NCBI GenBank assembly: GCA_039654915.1
Contig: CM077596.1
Span: 70,743,751-70,807,750 of the forward strand
DNA from: Aquilaria yunnanensis
Lineage: Eukaryota > Streptophyta > Magnoliopsida > Malvales > Thymelaeaceae
Length of the DNA stretch: 64,000 bases
Direction: 5' to 3'
Part shown: one piece after another, positions 12,507 through 23,956 of the stretch
How positions within the stretch are numbered: position 1 is the first letter of the stretch
Layout of the letters: each line of letters starts with the position of its first letter
Made by a program: the position numbers and the translations under genes
The notes under the pieces: model-generated
The model's input: the letters and a program-made list of their open reading frames with translations, nothing else
Databases searched by the model: none
What the model was told of the DNA's origin: nothing

Positions 12507-13060
12507 CACCTCTCCTGCGGCCCAAAGAAAGACAATCACATCATCGAATTTTATTCCAATCTCCAATTCCAAGAAGTTCGGCGGAGTCGAGGTGGAATTT
12601 TACCAGGCATTGCGTCCTGCGAATCGAATCTCGACTCAATCTGCTACCAAACAAGCAGTATGCACCGCTAGCGCCGATCCGATGGTAAAAGGGAGGAGCA
12701 AATTGAGCAGAAATTCACGCCGAAACGGACAAAGAACCGACAAGGAGAAGCATATTCGAGAGAAGACTATAGGAATCCTAATCCAATCAGATCCAACACT
12801 GCGATCAAACGAGGCGCGGAAGATGACAAATGCTTCAGGAAGCCGAAACAGCTCGATTCAATTTAATGGCGATATTAAAATGTAACAAACAGAAAAAAAA
12901 AATGAGGAGAGCAAACGGAACGAATCTCATATATACCTGGGAACATAAAACCGCATTAACATTTAAGACGCCGAAGGCCGTACCAAACCCAAGAGAATAC
13001 GTAAATATCACTGAAAACGCGAGGTCAATGAATCCTTCGCGTTCTTGAAATTTCTTTTAT
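12507..13060 (-). promoter_or_regulatory. Probable 5' UTR with intron of the SEC14-like gene
   Basis: On the minus strand a good acceptor (pyrimidine-rich tract then GGGCCGCAG at 12515) sits 8 nt before the start codon. A donor (CCCAG/GTATAT at 12936) lies upstream, defining a 5' UTR intron of about 422 nt. This is inferred from splice signals only. Confidence 0.45.
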
Positions 13061-13512
13061 ATGAACAAGTCCACGGAGAAATGAGAATGGGCAAAAAAAA
13101 AAAACTAAAAAGTTGTTTGCTTAGCTTTAGGTTTCGAGGCGGGCTTTTCTCTATTTTCTTTCCTTCCTCTACCGAATAAAACAATTTTATAAGCGATAGT
13201 GTTTTGTTAATTAATTAACTGTTAGTTTGCTGGTAAACGTAGCTGGGGCTGACGTGGGAACGGGACGGGGTTTTTTGCTTCTTTCGTTCGGACATGGATG
13301 ACAGATAGTTCCGTTTGAGAGCAATAGTGGAGAGTTTTTGAATAATTTATTTAATGAACAAAATAACACTGCTGAAATTAAAAATTAAAAATTATTATTA
13401 AATAATTTTTTAAAAACTCTAATTCCAATATTAAATATGGCTATAAACGGATAGTGTGAAATTGCTGCTTTTGAGCTTTATAGACCTTTCTATTTCTTAT
13501 TTATTCAAATAA

Positions 13513-15044
13513 AATACTCTATTGTCGTACATCCTTTGTAATATTATTATTTTACATTGTTTTAAATTTTAACAACATTTTTACATTTTATTAAATTATT
13601 TTACCATATTACCCTTTTAAATTATTATTTAATATGTATTGTTTTCCTTTATCTTTTTTTATTTATATGTAAAAATGAAGGGAATTGTACAGCACACAAA
13701 ATTTTTTTCTCTTTCTTAACTTTTGTGTCAAACTTAAATATTTCAACTGATTTAGGATGGAGAGAGTAATTCATAAGGATGAAAATTAGCTGAGTCAAAC
13801 TGAATAATAAGTTAATCATATTTAACTGAAAATGTGTATTGAGTTTGATATTTTTGCTCATGTTCAAATTGAAAAAAAAAACATGAATAAACCATAAAGA
13901 TGTTTTAAATTAATCGAGCATAAGTTGGTATCAAGTTTTTTAAATTGAGGGAATATGATAAAATTGAGCTAAGTCAGGCTAAATAGTGGGTAAATCAAGC
14001 TTTATTTGAATTATGCACAAAACTTGATTTTTTTTTTCAAGCTTGAATCAATAACAATTTGAACAATAGTCAATTAATTTTAACTTAAGTCAACTTAATC
14101 TAAAATAATTTTTTTTTATTTTTACATCTTTTTACCTAAAACTAATTTTATTTGAAAGTCAATATTATGTAGGTGTGATAATCTATTTAAAATACAATTT
14201 TTATCTTATTAAATTTTATCAATTTTTATTTTTTAACATCATCAAATTTTATTTTAAATTTATTATTACATATACTTAACATTGGTTTTTAAATGAACTG
14301 GTTTCGGGAAAAAAATAAAAATAAAAAATATATATTTTGAATTAAATTGACTTAAATTAAAATGAATTGGTTCCATATTTTAAAATAAGTTGAGTTTAGC
14401 TTGTTCGTTCATTTCTCTATTTTTTACCCTTAATAACTGAGGTTTTGAAATTGTTACTCGAGGTAAACTTCAGCTTGTATTTTTTATCTATTGTATCTAT
14501 CCATTTGAAAAGGGCATTTGCGACTTAGTTTTTTTTTTGCGAAAGCAAGAAAGGGCTTAAAAACTGTTATTAATATATGATTCTTACGCCAACCAAGCCC
14601 ATTTTTTCTTTTTCTTAAAAACTGTTATTTCATTTTTCCTAACCTATGTCTAGAACCTAAATCTTTCAAGAAAAAAATGAGGAATGTAATAAGTTCTAAA
14701 AAAAAGTAAAAGTTATGGAGAATTTGAGTAAACTGTCCATCATTTTTATGCTATTACTTGTTTGTATGAAATTGAAAAAAATAATACTTATTACATTCCT
14801 CATTTTTTTCTTGAAAGATTTAGGTTCTAGAGACATAGGTTAGGAAAAATGAAATAGTTTGTGTGTTACTTTTTTTATCATTCACTTATTATATGTAAAT
14901 TAATAAATACCACAAAAAGTAAATATAAAAATAATAATTTGAGGAGTAATATGGTAAATTATTTTACTAAATATGAAAACATTATAAAAATTTTGGACAA
15001 TTTAAAATGATAAATATTGTAATTAATATAGGATAAAGAGAGTA
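13513..15044. repeat. Inverted pair of ~125-bp AT-rich arms with Stowaway-like ends
   Basis: The left arm from 13513 (TACTCTATTG..., with TTACCATATTACCC near 13600) matches the reverse complement of 14920-15044 (TACTCTCTTTATCC..., with TTACCATATTACTCC) along about 125 bp at moderate identity. A further Stowaway-like end (GGATGGAGAGAGTA) lies at 13755-13768. This is either one element with long terminal inverted repeats or overlapping Stowaway-type MITEs in opposite orientation; the boundaries are uncertain. Confidence 0.4.
14626..14856. repeat. Near-perfect 70-bp inverted repeat (large hairpin)
   Basis: Arms 14626-14694 and 14786-14856 are reverse complements over about 70 bp, with a 2-nt CT indel (TATGTCTAGAACC against TATGTCTCTAGAACC) as the main difference. 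They are separated by about 91 nt. Such high identity points to recent origin, as a MITE or as an inverted duplication. Confidence 0.85.
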
Positions 15045-16067
15045 CTTTTTTCTGAAAAGGAAAGACAGTTTTTGTTATTAATAATGGCCGAAGGAGCAGG
15101 TTTTTTTCAGCGTATAAAAGTCAAAAGTTGAGATTAAATATTTTTTATATTCACATGAAAATATAATTTTTATAGCCATCTTATTCACATGAAAATATAA
15201 GTATAATGACGCGGTTAGACGGCGTGAGTTGACGGCATGGGAGGGCATTAATTTTGGTCAGAGGTGATATGGAAAGGGATCTTGTTAGCAGTGCGAGCAA
15301 AGCAAGGCTAGGAATTTGGAATGAGGGCATGTTAGGAGCTGACAGGGCGACAAGTGGAAGCAGGCTAAAGGGTGGGGCCGCCCAGGAATTGACCCTCTGA
15401 CCAGTCACCTCTTTCACGTGCGTTTACGAATCATGTGATGATTCCAATCGCTTCTCTTCCACACTCCCACTCACGTCTTTTTCTGGCTCTGCCGTGCCAA
15501 TGTTTTTTCTGCGAATCTCTCTTTTATTTTCACGTTTTTTTGTCATACCTGCGGGAACAATATTCCATTCAAACTAAAAAAATTGGAAAATTGAAATAAT
15601 TTAAATTTTTAATTCAGTTAATTTGATAATTCAGTTTAGTTTTGGTTAAAATCAAATAGTAAAAATTTCAGTTTCAGTTATTGTTTCCGTTTTGATTTTA
15701 GATTTTGGTTAACTGAAATTTTTATATTAGATTTTTTTTATTTTTTTAATGAACAATAAAGCTACAAACTAATCCAAATTAGCTTGAATTTTCTTTCTTT
15801 TCATTGACAATAAATCTTTTATATTGAATGAAATTTTAAAAATAAATATATCTCTCTTTTATTTTCTCTCTTATAGAATTTCATTCTCATTTTTCAGTCA
15901 ATTTGGTTTGAATAGAACCGAATTGAAATATTTTGATTCAGTTTGAATTTGGTTTTATAGGTTAATTTGGTTTCTTATCATCAAAAATCAAAAACCAAAT
16001 AAATTGACTAATTTGGTTCAATTTAACTTGAAAAAACTGAATAATCACCCATAGCTTTATAATACAT

Positions 16068-17620
16068 AGTATTCATCATCCCTGAACTATGACTTATATT
16101 GTGAATTCATTTTGAAACTATAAAATATTACAGCGTTCGTCTACTAACTATAAAAATATTCCATTATTCATCCTGTCGTTAACTGTAACTATTAAAATGA
16201 ACGAAAAAAATAAAAAATTAGTTTTAACCTCTGAAAATTTTTCATTTGCCATAGAAATCTCAAAATTTTTATATCTAACAATCAAAGTATATTTTCCTAT
16301 TTAACTTCCCCAAATCACTTCCAACAAAAAACATATCACTTGGCAAACACATCACAATAGGAATGATCCATTGCACCAAACCTTACAAATACATTAAGCA
16401 AACCATTTTTTACCTACATGGGCAAGCACCCTTACATGTTAAATAGTAAATAGAATTAGCATTATAGGAAATGTAAATTACAAGTACCTGTATTTCATTT
16501 CAATGTCCAGCTATGACATAAGATTCAAATAACAGCTTTAAACAGCATATCACTAGCTTAATTTAGTTCGAACCTAAATGAAAAAAAAAACCAAGAAGAA
16601 TTCCCAGCAACTTGTTCAAGAGGTATACTACCCCTATGTGGGTAAAATTGAAACATTCAAGTTCTGCCTTAACTCAATTTTTTGCTCATATATAATCAAA
16701 ACATAATTTAGATATATTACTAGAAATTATGTGAATTTACAATTTTCTACAGGGAAAAAGAAGAGAAAAGTAGAATATGAGCACAATAAATACCAGATGT
16801 TCCTTTTGTACTTCAATGTATATGTGCCGCTCTTAAGGGCGTGGTCAATGTGGCTATGTACCTTGTGCTTCAATTTACCACTCTAATCGACGAACGTGAA
16901 CTTGAACAATGCTTGAACATCAATCCTTTTACTCGCTAGCACAATGAACACCGAAAAATACATGGCCCTATCCTTGGGGTGCTTCTCATTTGGGTATAAG
17001 TAAATCACCCAATCGTAACCACTAACTGTGAAAATGTCACTAGCAATGCATTTTTCGATGCTCATTCCTTTCTAGATCAAAAGAGATGAAGGTTTCACCG
17101 ACCTTTGATGTCACCGATTTCTAGTTTATTCTTTTGACTTTTGATGTCATCGATCTTCAATTTTGCCATCACTAATTTCGCCAATCTTCAATGTCACAAA
17201 TCTCAAATGAATCCCTAGCGAGCTGGTGCCATAAACCTTGCCATCAAAGTTGTAATTGACGGCTTGGAATTGACTTGAGAGTTGGTGCCGTAAACCTCGA
17301 CCCGAGGGCTTTGAATTGATGGCAAAAGACGGAAGAACTAGTTGAGAGTGAGGGAGGGAAGGGAGAGGAGGAAAGGCGGTTAAGAGAAGGTGGTTTGATT
17401 GTGAGATGTAAAAGTTTTGAGGTTTCTAAGACAAATGAAAAAATTTCAGGGGTTAAAACTAGTTTTTTACTTTTTTTTCTTTTTCATTTATTTTGACGGT
17501 TGTAGTTAACAACAAGACAAATTGTGTAACATTTTCATAGTCAGATGACAAATGGTGTAATATTTTGTAGTTCTATGATGAATCTGTAATATGAGTCTTA
17601 GTCTAGGGACGATGAGTGCT
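16068..17620. mobile_element. MULE-like element with ~215-bp TIRs (probable Pack-MULE)
   Basis: The left terminal region 16068-16279 and the reverse complement of 17401-17620 share order and sequence over more than 200 bp. Both run TTCATC(A/G)TCCCT, AACTA(T/C)AAAATATTACA, GTTAACT, and TAGTTTTAACC(T/C)CTGAAA(A/T)TTTTTCATTTG. Long TIRs of this size are typical of Mutator-like elements. No transposase is present between them. Instead a fragment of a MATH-domain gene sits inside (separate entry). I could not find an intact 9-bp target duplication; the ends are eroded. Confidence 0.7.
16797..17075 (-). pseudogene. Captured MATH-domain fragment of a BPM (BTB/POZ-MATH) gene
   Basis: Minus-strand translation from about 17075 gives KGMSIEKCIASDIF, GYDWVIYLYPNEKHP, VSVFIVLASKRIDVQALF in modified form, then a TAG in place of the expected Gln, then SGKLKHKVHSHIDHALKSG and TYTLKYKRNIW. 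This is the first-exon MATH region of plant BPM proteins, which link Cullin-3 ubiquitin ligases to targets. The match ends at a GT dinucleotide (TG/GTATTT) where BPM genes are expected to have their first intron, so the copy seems to come from genomic DNA. The BTB domain is absent. The in-frame stop and a stop upstream of KGM make it a pseudogene. It lies wholly between the long TIRs. Confidence 0.75.
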
Positions 17621-19063
17621 TTATTTTCAGTATAAATAGTTTCATATAGTAAAACACAAGCCCAAAATTTACCATTATTGAAATATTCCTCACCACTTCA
17701 GTGACACATCAATAATTGTCAAGTTAGCAAAAATCTAAACCTATTCATTGAAAATTTTCTCTTTAGTTACTATAACCTTATAAATATGTTATTTGGATCA
17801 TCTTCAGTGTCAGAACCAAAAAAATTATTTTGGTGGGGATAATTAAAACTAATTTCATATATTTTATAATGAGTAAGGTCATCATGTCATAATGAATATT
17901 TTCTAAAAAAATTTATATCATTTATACAGTTTTCTCAAAATTAAATACCACTACTAATTTGTACATGACTCATTTTCCTCACCAAATTCCATTGAGGCTC
18001 GTTAATTAATACATTATTCATTATCATCTCAACAAGTAGTGGGCTAGGCCTTTTCTGATGTGAGCAATAACATATAAAGATCAAGTAACAAGGACATTTA
18101 AGCATACAAATCATTAGATTGTTGATAAATCAAATGTGAAGCATAGTTAGATTCCATGTCCTTCATCTTTTGATTATGATTATCGGTGGTTGGTGACACA
18201 TCATATCAAATAAGGCAGATTGATATAAAGAAGTAGCAATGACTCATAATTTATATGATTGTTAATAATGGTGCTTATTGGTTGGATGTGTTGAAGGTGA
18301 TGAAAAAAATGGAAGATTTAATAATAGAGGGGACTAGGTTCTAGATAAAGAAAAAAAGATCAAAACATATATTTTTCTCATCTTTCAAGGCTTGATAAGT
18401 TGACAAATTTAATGATGCGTAGTAAATTTGTTTCCACACGTCAACATTAGTGATAGATTTTCCACCAAAAACATAATGGTGGCAAATTGTTATTTCAGAT
18501 AAACAATAATTTGGAAAAATTGCACATTTTCCCAAGTGTTTAGTAATTAGTATTAGGGTTTGAAAAAATTAGCTAGGTGTAGCTCCTAGTATTAGAAATC
18601 TAATAGTGATATTTCTATATGCATAAATTACATAATGACATTTATTACAATGTATTTTTGTCAAACTGGATACAAGACATGACTGAATGTAAGAAATGCC
18701 ATTTTTTTGACTCTACTAAATGTGACTATTGATCATCATCAAATTCAAATGCATGACCTACGCATGCAAATTCAATGATATGTCTTGGGTCTAGCACCAT
18801 AACGGACGATCATACACTCATTTGTTGTAACTTTTTTGTGTTGCCCAGTAATAGAGGCTTAACTCCTAAACAAGTTTTTTTCTCTTAGATGTGTGATTGT
18901 TTTTCTTTTTTAGTAATAATATTCTTAATACATCTGTATAAGGGGAAACATATGAGAGACTCATCTATCAAATTTCTAGTTACTATCCCCATTCCCCAAC
19001 TTGTATATATAATTTAGGCCTACAACTTGTTTCTTTGATTTGTTTGTTAGTGCTTATCATAAT
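17621..19063. other. AT-rich intergenic, no gene
   Basis: About 1.4 kb without a supportable exon, RNA gene or clear repeat boundary. Confidence 0.5.
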
Positions 19064-19227
19064 TGAAGGTGTTCAGACCAAGCCTAACCCAAAGACAAAC
19101 TTGTCCTAGGCTGGTCAAAGTCCTATTCAGCTCAGCCTGGGGGGAAGGGGGGAGCATGTGGAGAGGCGAGATGTTTATGAGCCTAGAGAGGGGGCATAAT
19201 AATAAACCAAGTCTAGACAGACTTGGA

Positions 19228-20643
19228 TGTTAGTGTTGTGCCCAAAAAGCCAATTATGAGATGATTGTATTTTTGCACATTGAGTCATGATATTTTATTG
19301 AGGCATTAATCCAGCAATTTTGTTTGTTGTTTTGTTTCTGCGTAACATAATAAACATAATTGTAACCCTAGAATAATGATATTCTTAAACGTTCCTAGTC
19401 TAGTATTATTGTGGAGCGGGTTGCAATAATACATAATGACTAGCATATGTGGAGACTAGTATGAGATATGTAGTTTACATATGGGTACAAGTTGGAGAAC
19501 TTGTGTACTGGACCGACCCACCATGAGAACACTTCATGGATCGTTATATGAGTGTCATAAGTGATTCTCATAGTGATCATGGTATATGTAGTCCTTCGAC
19601 CTAAGATCAGCAAGGTTCCCTACATGTGAGTCACATACTTTGATATTTTCCTTTGTTGCTCGTAACTGAGTGAACTTGAAGGAGGTCATTGGGTATGTCA
19701 CATATCATGCGGAGGGATTTGTATGATCAAGATGGGATTTGTCCCTCCTATGTAATGAGAGTGATATCTTTGGGCCCCTTGATAGAGTGAAACTTAGAAA
19801 ATGCATAGCCATGCTCCGATGAGTTGATATATGATATCAATGTCGTCAGTTTAAGTTGGTCTACTCGGTAATCAAGAAACCAAAGATTGGGCTATACGAG
19901 AGTGACACATTCCATGTCTCGTGCTTAGTCTTGATATCTTGGACAAAGGGACAATGACATATATCAGTGATGATCATAAAGGTTTAGTCGATTCATCGAC
20001 AATCTTGTCACTTGGGTAGCAATGATGTGTTGCTAGACACCGCTCATTGCTTATGATCATAAATGTGATTTATGATCATTGCCAACATGGCAAGAGCCTA
20101 TTGGGTCGCACACATAGAGCTATTTGGATCATTAGAGTGCATGGGCTAATTATTTGGGTTATGGTTTCACTTTAATTTCGTATTAATAATGGGCCAAGGA
20201 GTTGAGCCATTATTAAGCCCGAAATTTAATCCTAATTGGATTAGGGCTTTGAAACCCATTAGGCCTGGAAGTTGAGTCTCACTATAAATACAACTTTTAA
20301 GTGAGAAATTCGCAGGTCTCTTTGCCCTAGCCTCCCAAAAGGACAGCCACACTATTCTCTTGCAATTCCTTGGAGGACGCAAGCTAGCACTGCGAGTGCA
20401 AGAGAAACGCATCTGCCGGGACGTGGTGGAAGCGTGGTGATTCGGAGAGGCTCGTGTGGATACCATAGAGAGCCTGAACATGTCAATTGTTTAGGTTTTG
20501 TGATTCGACTCTACAGTTGAGTGAGAGATCTCAACCGAAAATTAGGTATGAAATTTTTGAACACCCGGTTTACCCCGTTTCACTTGGATCCTGGAGGGTT
20601 TCGGTTAAATTCCGCTGCGCTGTTTGGCTCCCGAAACCCAACA
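19228..20643 (+). mobile_element. Solo LTR (1416 bp) nested in the hAT element
   Basis: It begins TGTTAGTGTTGTGCCC and ends CCCGAAACCCAACA, giving TGTT...AACA ends. The flanks TTGGA (19223-19227) and ATGGA (20644-20648) are a 5-bp target duplication with one mismatch. A TATAAATA box near 20285 in the last quarter fits a plus-strand LTR promoter. No internal coding region is present, so it is a recombined solo LTR. The superfamily (Copia or Gypsy) cannot be settled from the LTR alone. Confidence 0.7.
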
Positions 20644-21059
20644 ATGGAAACCAATCTCAATATAGCCATAAGCATATACCAGCCCAGACTAGTTGGCCCC
20701 GAGCTAATCTGATTGTTGGAGGCTGGAGGGGCCGTAATTGATTTGAAAAAAATGATAAGGAAGGCCCCTAAATGGCTCTCTTTTGCTTGTTCACCCAAAA
20801 GTCATTTTGCACCCCCCAACCCCTAAAAACTAGTAGTTTTTGTAAACATTTTGTATAAATAAAAATTTTGGCTCTCTTATAAATAAAGAACCTCATTTCC
20901 ACCTTTTATCACACTAATATCTACAATTTCTATTCTACATCTTACTTATACTCTTTCTATCTCTACAATGGAAATCAATTTTCTTAATCTTTACGTAATC
21001 TATTCTTAATCTCTACTTATTCTTTTGCACTCATCTCCACCAATTGCATCAAGGAAAAA

Positions 21060-21960
21060 TATTTCTAGCAATATAGCCGATAGCTCTTAATCCCACACCA
21101 GAGTGGATTTTTTTTTTAATGCTACAATCTTTTTAAAAGAAGGGCCTACATCTAAGAGGTTGATGATGACACCGACATTGATACAACAAATATCAGTTTG
21201 AGGCTTGAAGAGGTATAGGTCAACTTGACCACGGATTCAAATAGAGGAGATGAGCCATAACCGATACCTCAAAGCCAACTTCCCGAGCAAACACAAGGTA
21301 GATATATATGGGAAACTTTCATCGAGACGGGGTATGTAATGTGTAAGCATTGTGGTAAAAAGTTGACAAATAAACTCAACTTGGGGGATGGGAACAATGA
21401 AATGCCATATGGAGAATGCCCTATAAAGATCTTTGTCCCGATGCCAGTGTCAGTTTTGGTAGACAAACACAGCTTATGGGTTAAGGGAGTACCTTCAGAC
21501 TAAGCATTTTTGGATTTAACCAAAAAGTATGTAGAAAAGGCATGATTAATTAAATGACGCTAATTGAGTGATCCTTTAAACAAGTTGAGGATCAACATTT
21601 AGAAAATTGGATTGTTGCACACCTAAACCATGCTTTTAAAAAGACATTTAAGAGTATCTCTAGGAGAAAGAGCTTTAAATTTTTTGAAAGTAGAAAATCT
21701 AACTTAAAAGGCATATTTTTCACATTTAGATCATTGCGTTGCATTTACTAGTGATTTGTGGATAACTCCAATTTGCCAAGATTATTATTGTGCTATTGCA
21801 TATTGGTTTGACGATGATTAGGTAATGCAAAAACATATTATTGTATTTAAGTGCATGAGATCTTATTATACTAGTTGGAATATTTAACAGTGCATTTAGA
21901 AACTTTCTAAAAATTTTATTGTGTTGGGAAAGTTTTGTACATCTCATTCGATAATACATT
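21060..21960 (+). pseudogene. hAT transposase remnant (BED finger and DLW region)
   Basis: At about 21308-21430 one frame reads WETFIETGYVMCKHCGKKLT followed by NKLNLGDGN and ECPIKIF, a BED zinc finger whose CxxC pair is clear but whose His part is altered. At about 21735-21855 another stretch reads VAFTSDLWITPICQDYYC then AIAYWFDDD, a stop, and VMQKHIIVFK, the conserved hAT core containing the first catalytic Asp. Frames change between pieces and stops are present, so no functional protein can be made. The C-terminal dimerisation domain was not found before the right end. Confidence 0.65.
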
Positions 21961-22527
21961 GAATAATGTTTTTGCTACATGAGAATTGAGTAAGTTTGAA
22001 ACCACATCTACAAGGTGCATTTTTTCTTAGTAGATGTTTATGTCATATTTTAAATTTGTATGTCCAACAAGGGTTGCAATTTTTTGCAAACTGATTTTTT
22101 TTTTGTGCCGTATTCATTTTTGTAAACATTGTGTATGTTTTCCATCATTACAAAGATGATGAGCTTTTTGAAACTTACCATTGAAGCCATGAGACTTAAG
22201 TGGCTTTCATATTTCAAAAACGTTTTTGTCATTTTCTCATGTAAGGCACATTCTAGTTATTGTATCGTTAGACTTTTAGATTAAAAAAAATTACACCAGT
22301 GGTGGTGTTTTTTTATTTAAAAAATATGCATGCAAATTAACTATAATTTTTCTAGTTAATTTCTATTTTATTTTTTAAAAAAATTTTAAAAGCCCAGCCC
22401 GGCTTGGCTTTATTGGGCCCTACTTGGTCTAGACAATACCCAGCCCAGACCCAACCAAGCGAGGTGGTTGGGTCGGCCCACCGCCCATCTCTAATCATGG
22501 CTTCATGTTTAAAATGTGTAATTTTTA

Positions 22528-23945
22528 GGGAAAACTTCATTTATGGTCCCCAACCTTATTGTGTTGTCCTTATCAGCTCCTTAACCTTCATTTTGTTCCC
22601 TTAAAGCCCCCAACGTACCCAATCTTGTTTCAATCATGGTCCTTCTATCACTTTTATAGTTATATTTGATGGAATCCTAGTTACAAATACCAACTATATT
22701 CCCTACATTTTTTTCTTGAGCAAGTACCCTTAGACCTATAAAATTAAAACTTTAACCACCATCTCCTTCTCTCTTTCCCCCCTATAATCTTCTGGTCCCA
22801 CTGTCCCCTAATATCTCTCATTGGCCTGCTGGACAATCCTCCTCTGAGGCCATTTCTAAATTGAATCTATTCATGGGTCTAATGGCTGCTAATTTTCAAC
22901 AAAACCCCTATCTCACCACATATCTCATTACTAGAAACCCTTGTCGAGATTTCTTCTTCTACATCATCTTATAGATGCAGCCGGAGTATTGGGTGGCAGA
23001 AGGGAAAGTTGGGCGCAATGTGGGACGACATAAATCTGGAGAAGCCGCCATGAAATCATCCATGGAGGCGCGAAATTGAATGGGTTTGAAGTGACAGATG
23101 TCAATCAAGGTGTCATTGTGGCGCTAGATGTCTTCACCGACTGACCCATTGTCGATCTTCACCGGCCTTCCCCTACACCTACGATTTGACCCTACGATCC
23201 GGCCCTCTGCCATTGTCCCAACACTCTCTATGCCCTTCCTCTTCATTGTCCCAACGTTCTCAATTGCCGATTCGGTTCCTAGGATTTACCATTGCTAATG
23301 CCATGAAAAATTTGGGGATGAAGGCTGAAACGGCGCCTGAGCACGAGTTGATAAAAGTGTTGATGAGATCTTTGTAGTCAGTTGAATAGGCTCTTGGCTA
23401 CAAGTGTCAGGGCAAAGAGTCGTCGGAGCGATGAAGTGTCGGGGTATAGGCCACTGATAATCTGGGTACGATGGCGAGAGAGCCATCGAACTGCAACAGC
23501 TATAAAAAAGGATAAGACAAACTTCTGAGTTTAAGGGAAGTGCCGTGCAAGGGGCTTGGAAGGATTGATGGGTTCGGGTTTATGAAGATAGTGGTAAATT
23601 TGTCGATTTCAAGTAGCAAATGAGGACAAGGATACAGAGATGTGATCTCAATTAAATAGGCTGGGATGTGGTAGCAAGAGATGGTGATAGAGGGAGAGGG
23701 AGGAGATAATGGTTGTAGTGGTAAATTATTAGCTTGAGGGTTATATTGAGTGGAAATAAAAAAAAAATGTATGACCAATGTTGGCATTTGTTATAAAAAT
23801 TTTATCAAAGTTAACCATAAAAATGACAGAAAGACCATGATTGAGAAAGAAATAGAGAGATTGTAGACTTTAAGGGAACAAAATAAGTGTTAGGGACCCA
23901 TTTAAGACAATACAATAAGATTAGGGACTATAAATAAAATTTACC
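22528..23945. mobile_element. Non-autonomous MULE-like element, ~155-bp TIRs, 11-bp TSD
   Basis: The ends GGGAAAACTTCATTTATGG... (22528) and, reversed, GGTAAATTTTATTTATAGTCCC (23945) are long imperfect terminal inverted repeats of about 155 bp that share TTATTGT(G/A)TTGTC and TTTTGTTCCCTTAAAG. A perfect direct repeat TGTAATTTTTA flanks the element (22517-22527 and 23946-23956), consistent with the 9-11 bp duplications of Mutator-like elements. The inner 1.1 kb has no transposase. Part of it is less AT-rich than its surroundings and might be captured DNA, but I recognised no gene. It sits 24 bp to the right of the hAT remnant's end. Confidence 0.78.
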
Positions 23946-23956
23946 TGTAATTTTTA

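Larger units (their letters stand above)
13061..16067. other. AT-rich repeat belt, no gene
   Basis: Three kilobases of A/T-rich DNA with no supportable exon. It holds the inverted-repeat structures listed separately. The stretch 15570-16050 is full of short AATTTGGTTCAGTT-like words, as seen in subterminal regions of some non-autonomous hAT elements, but without clear ends. Confidence 0.5.
19064..22493 (+). mobile_element. Decayed hAT element (carries a nested solo LTR)
   Basis: The right end CCCACCGCCCATCTCTA (to 22493) is a typical plant hAT terminus. The left end is proposed at TGAAGGTGTTCAGACC (19064). The flanks ATCATAAT/ATCATGGC share only 5 of 8 bases, so the left border is weak. Remains of transposase lie inside. 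The region at 20760-20960 (TATAAATAAAG, then CCTCATTTCCACC) parallels the leader of the hAT copy at 39805. A Copia-type solo LTR interrupts the element at 19228-20643. Confidence 0.55.
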
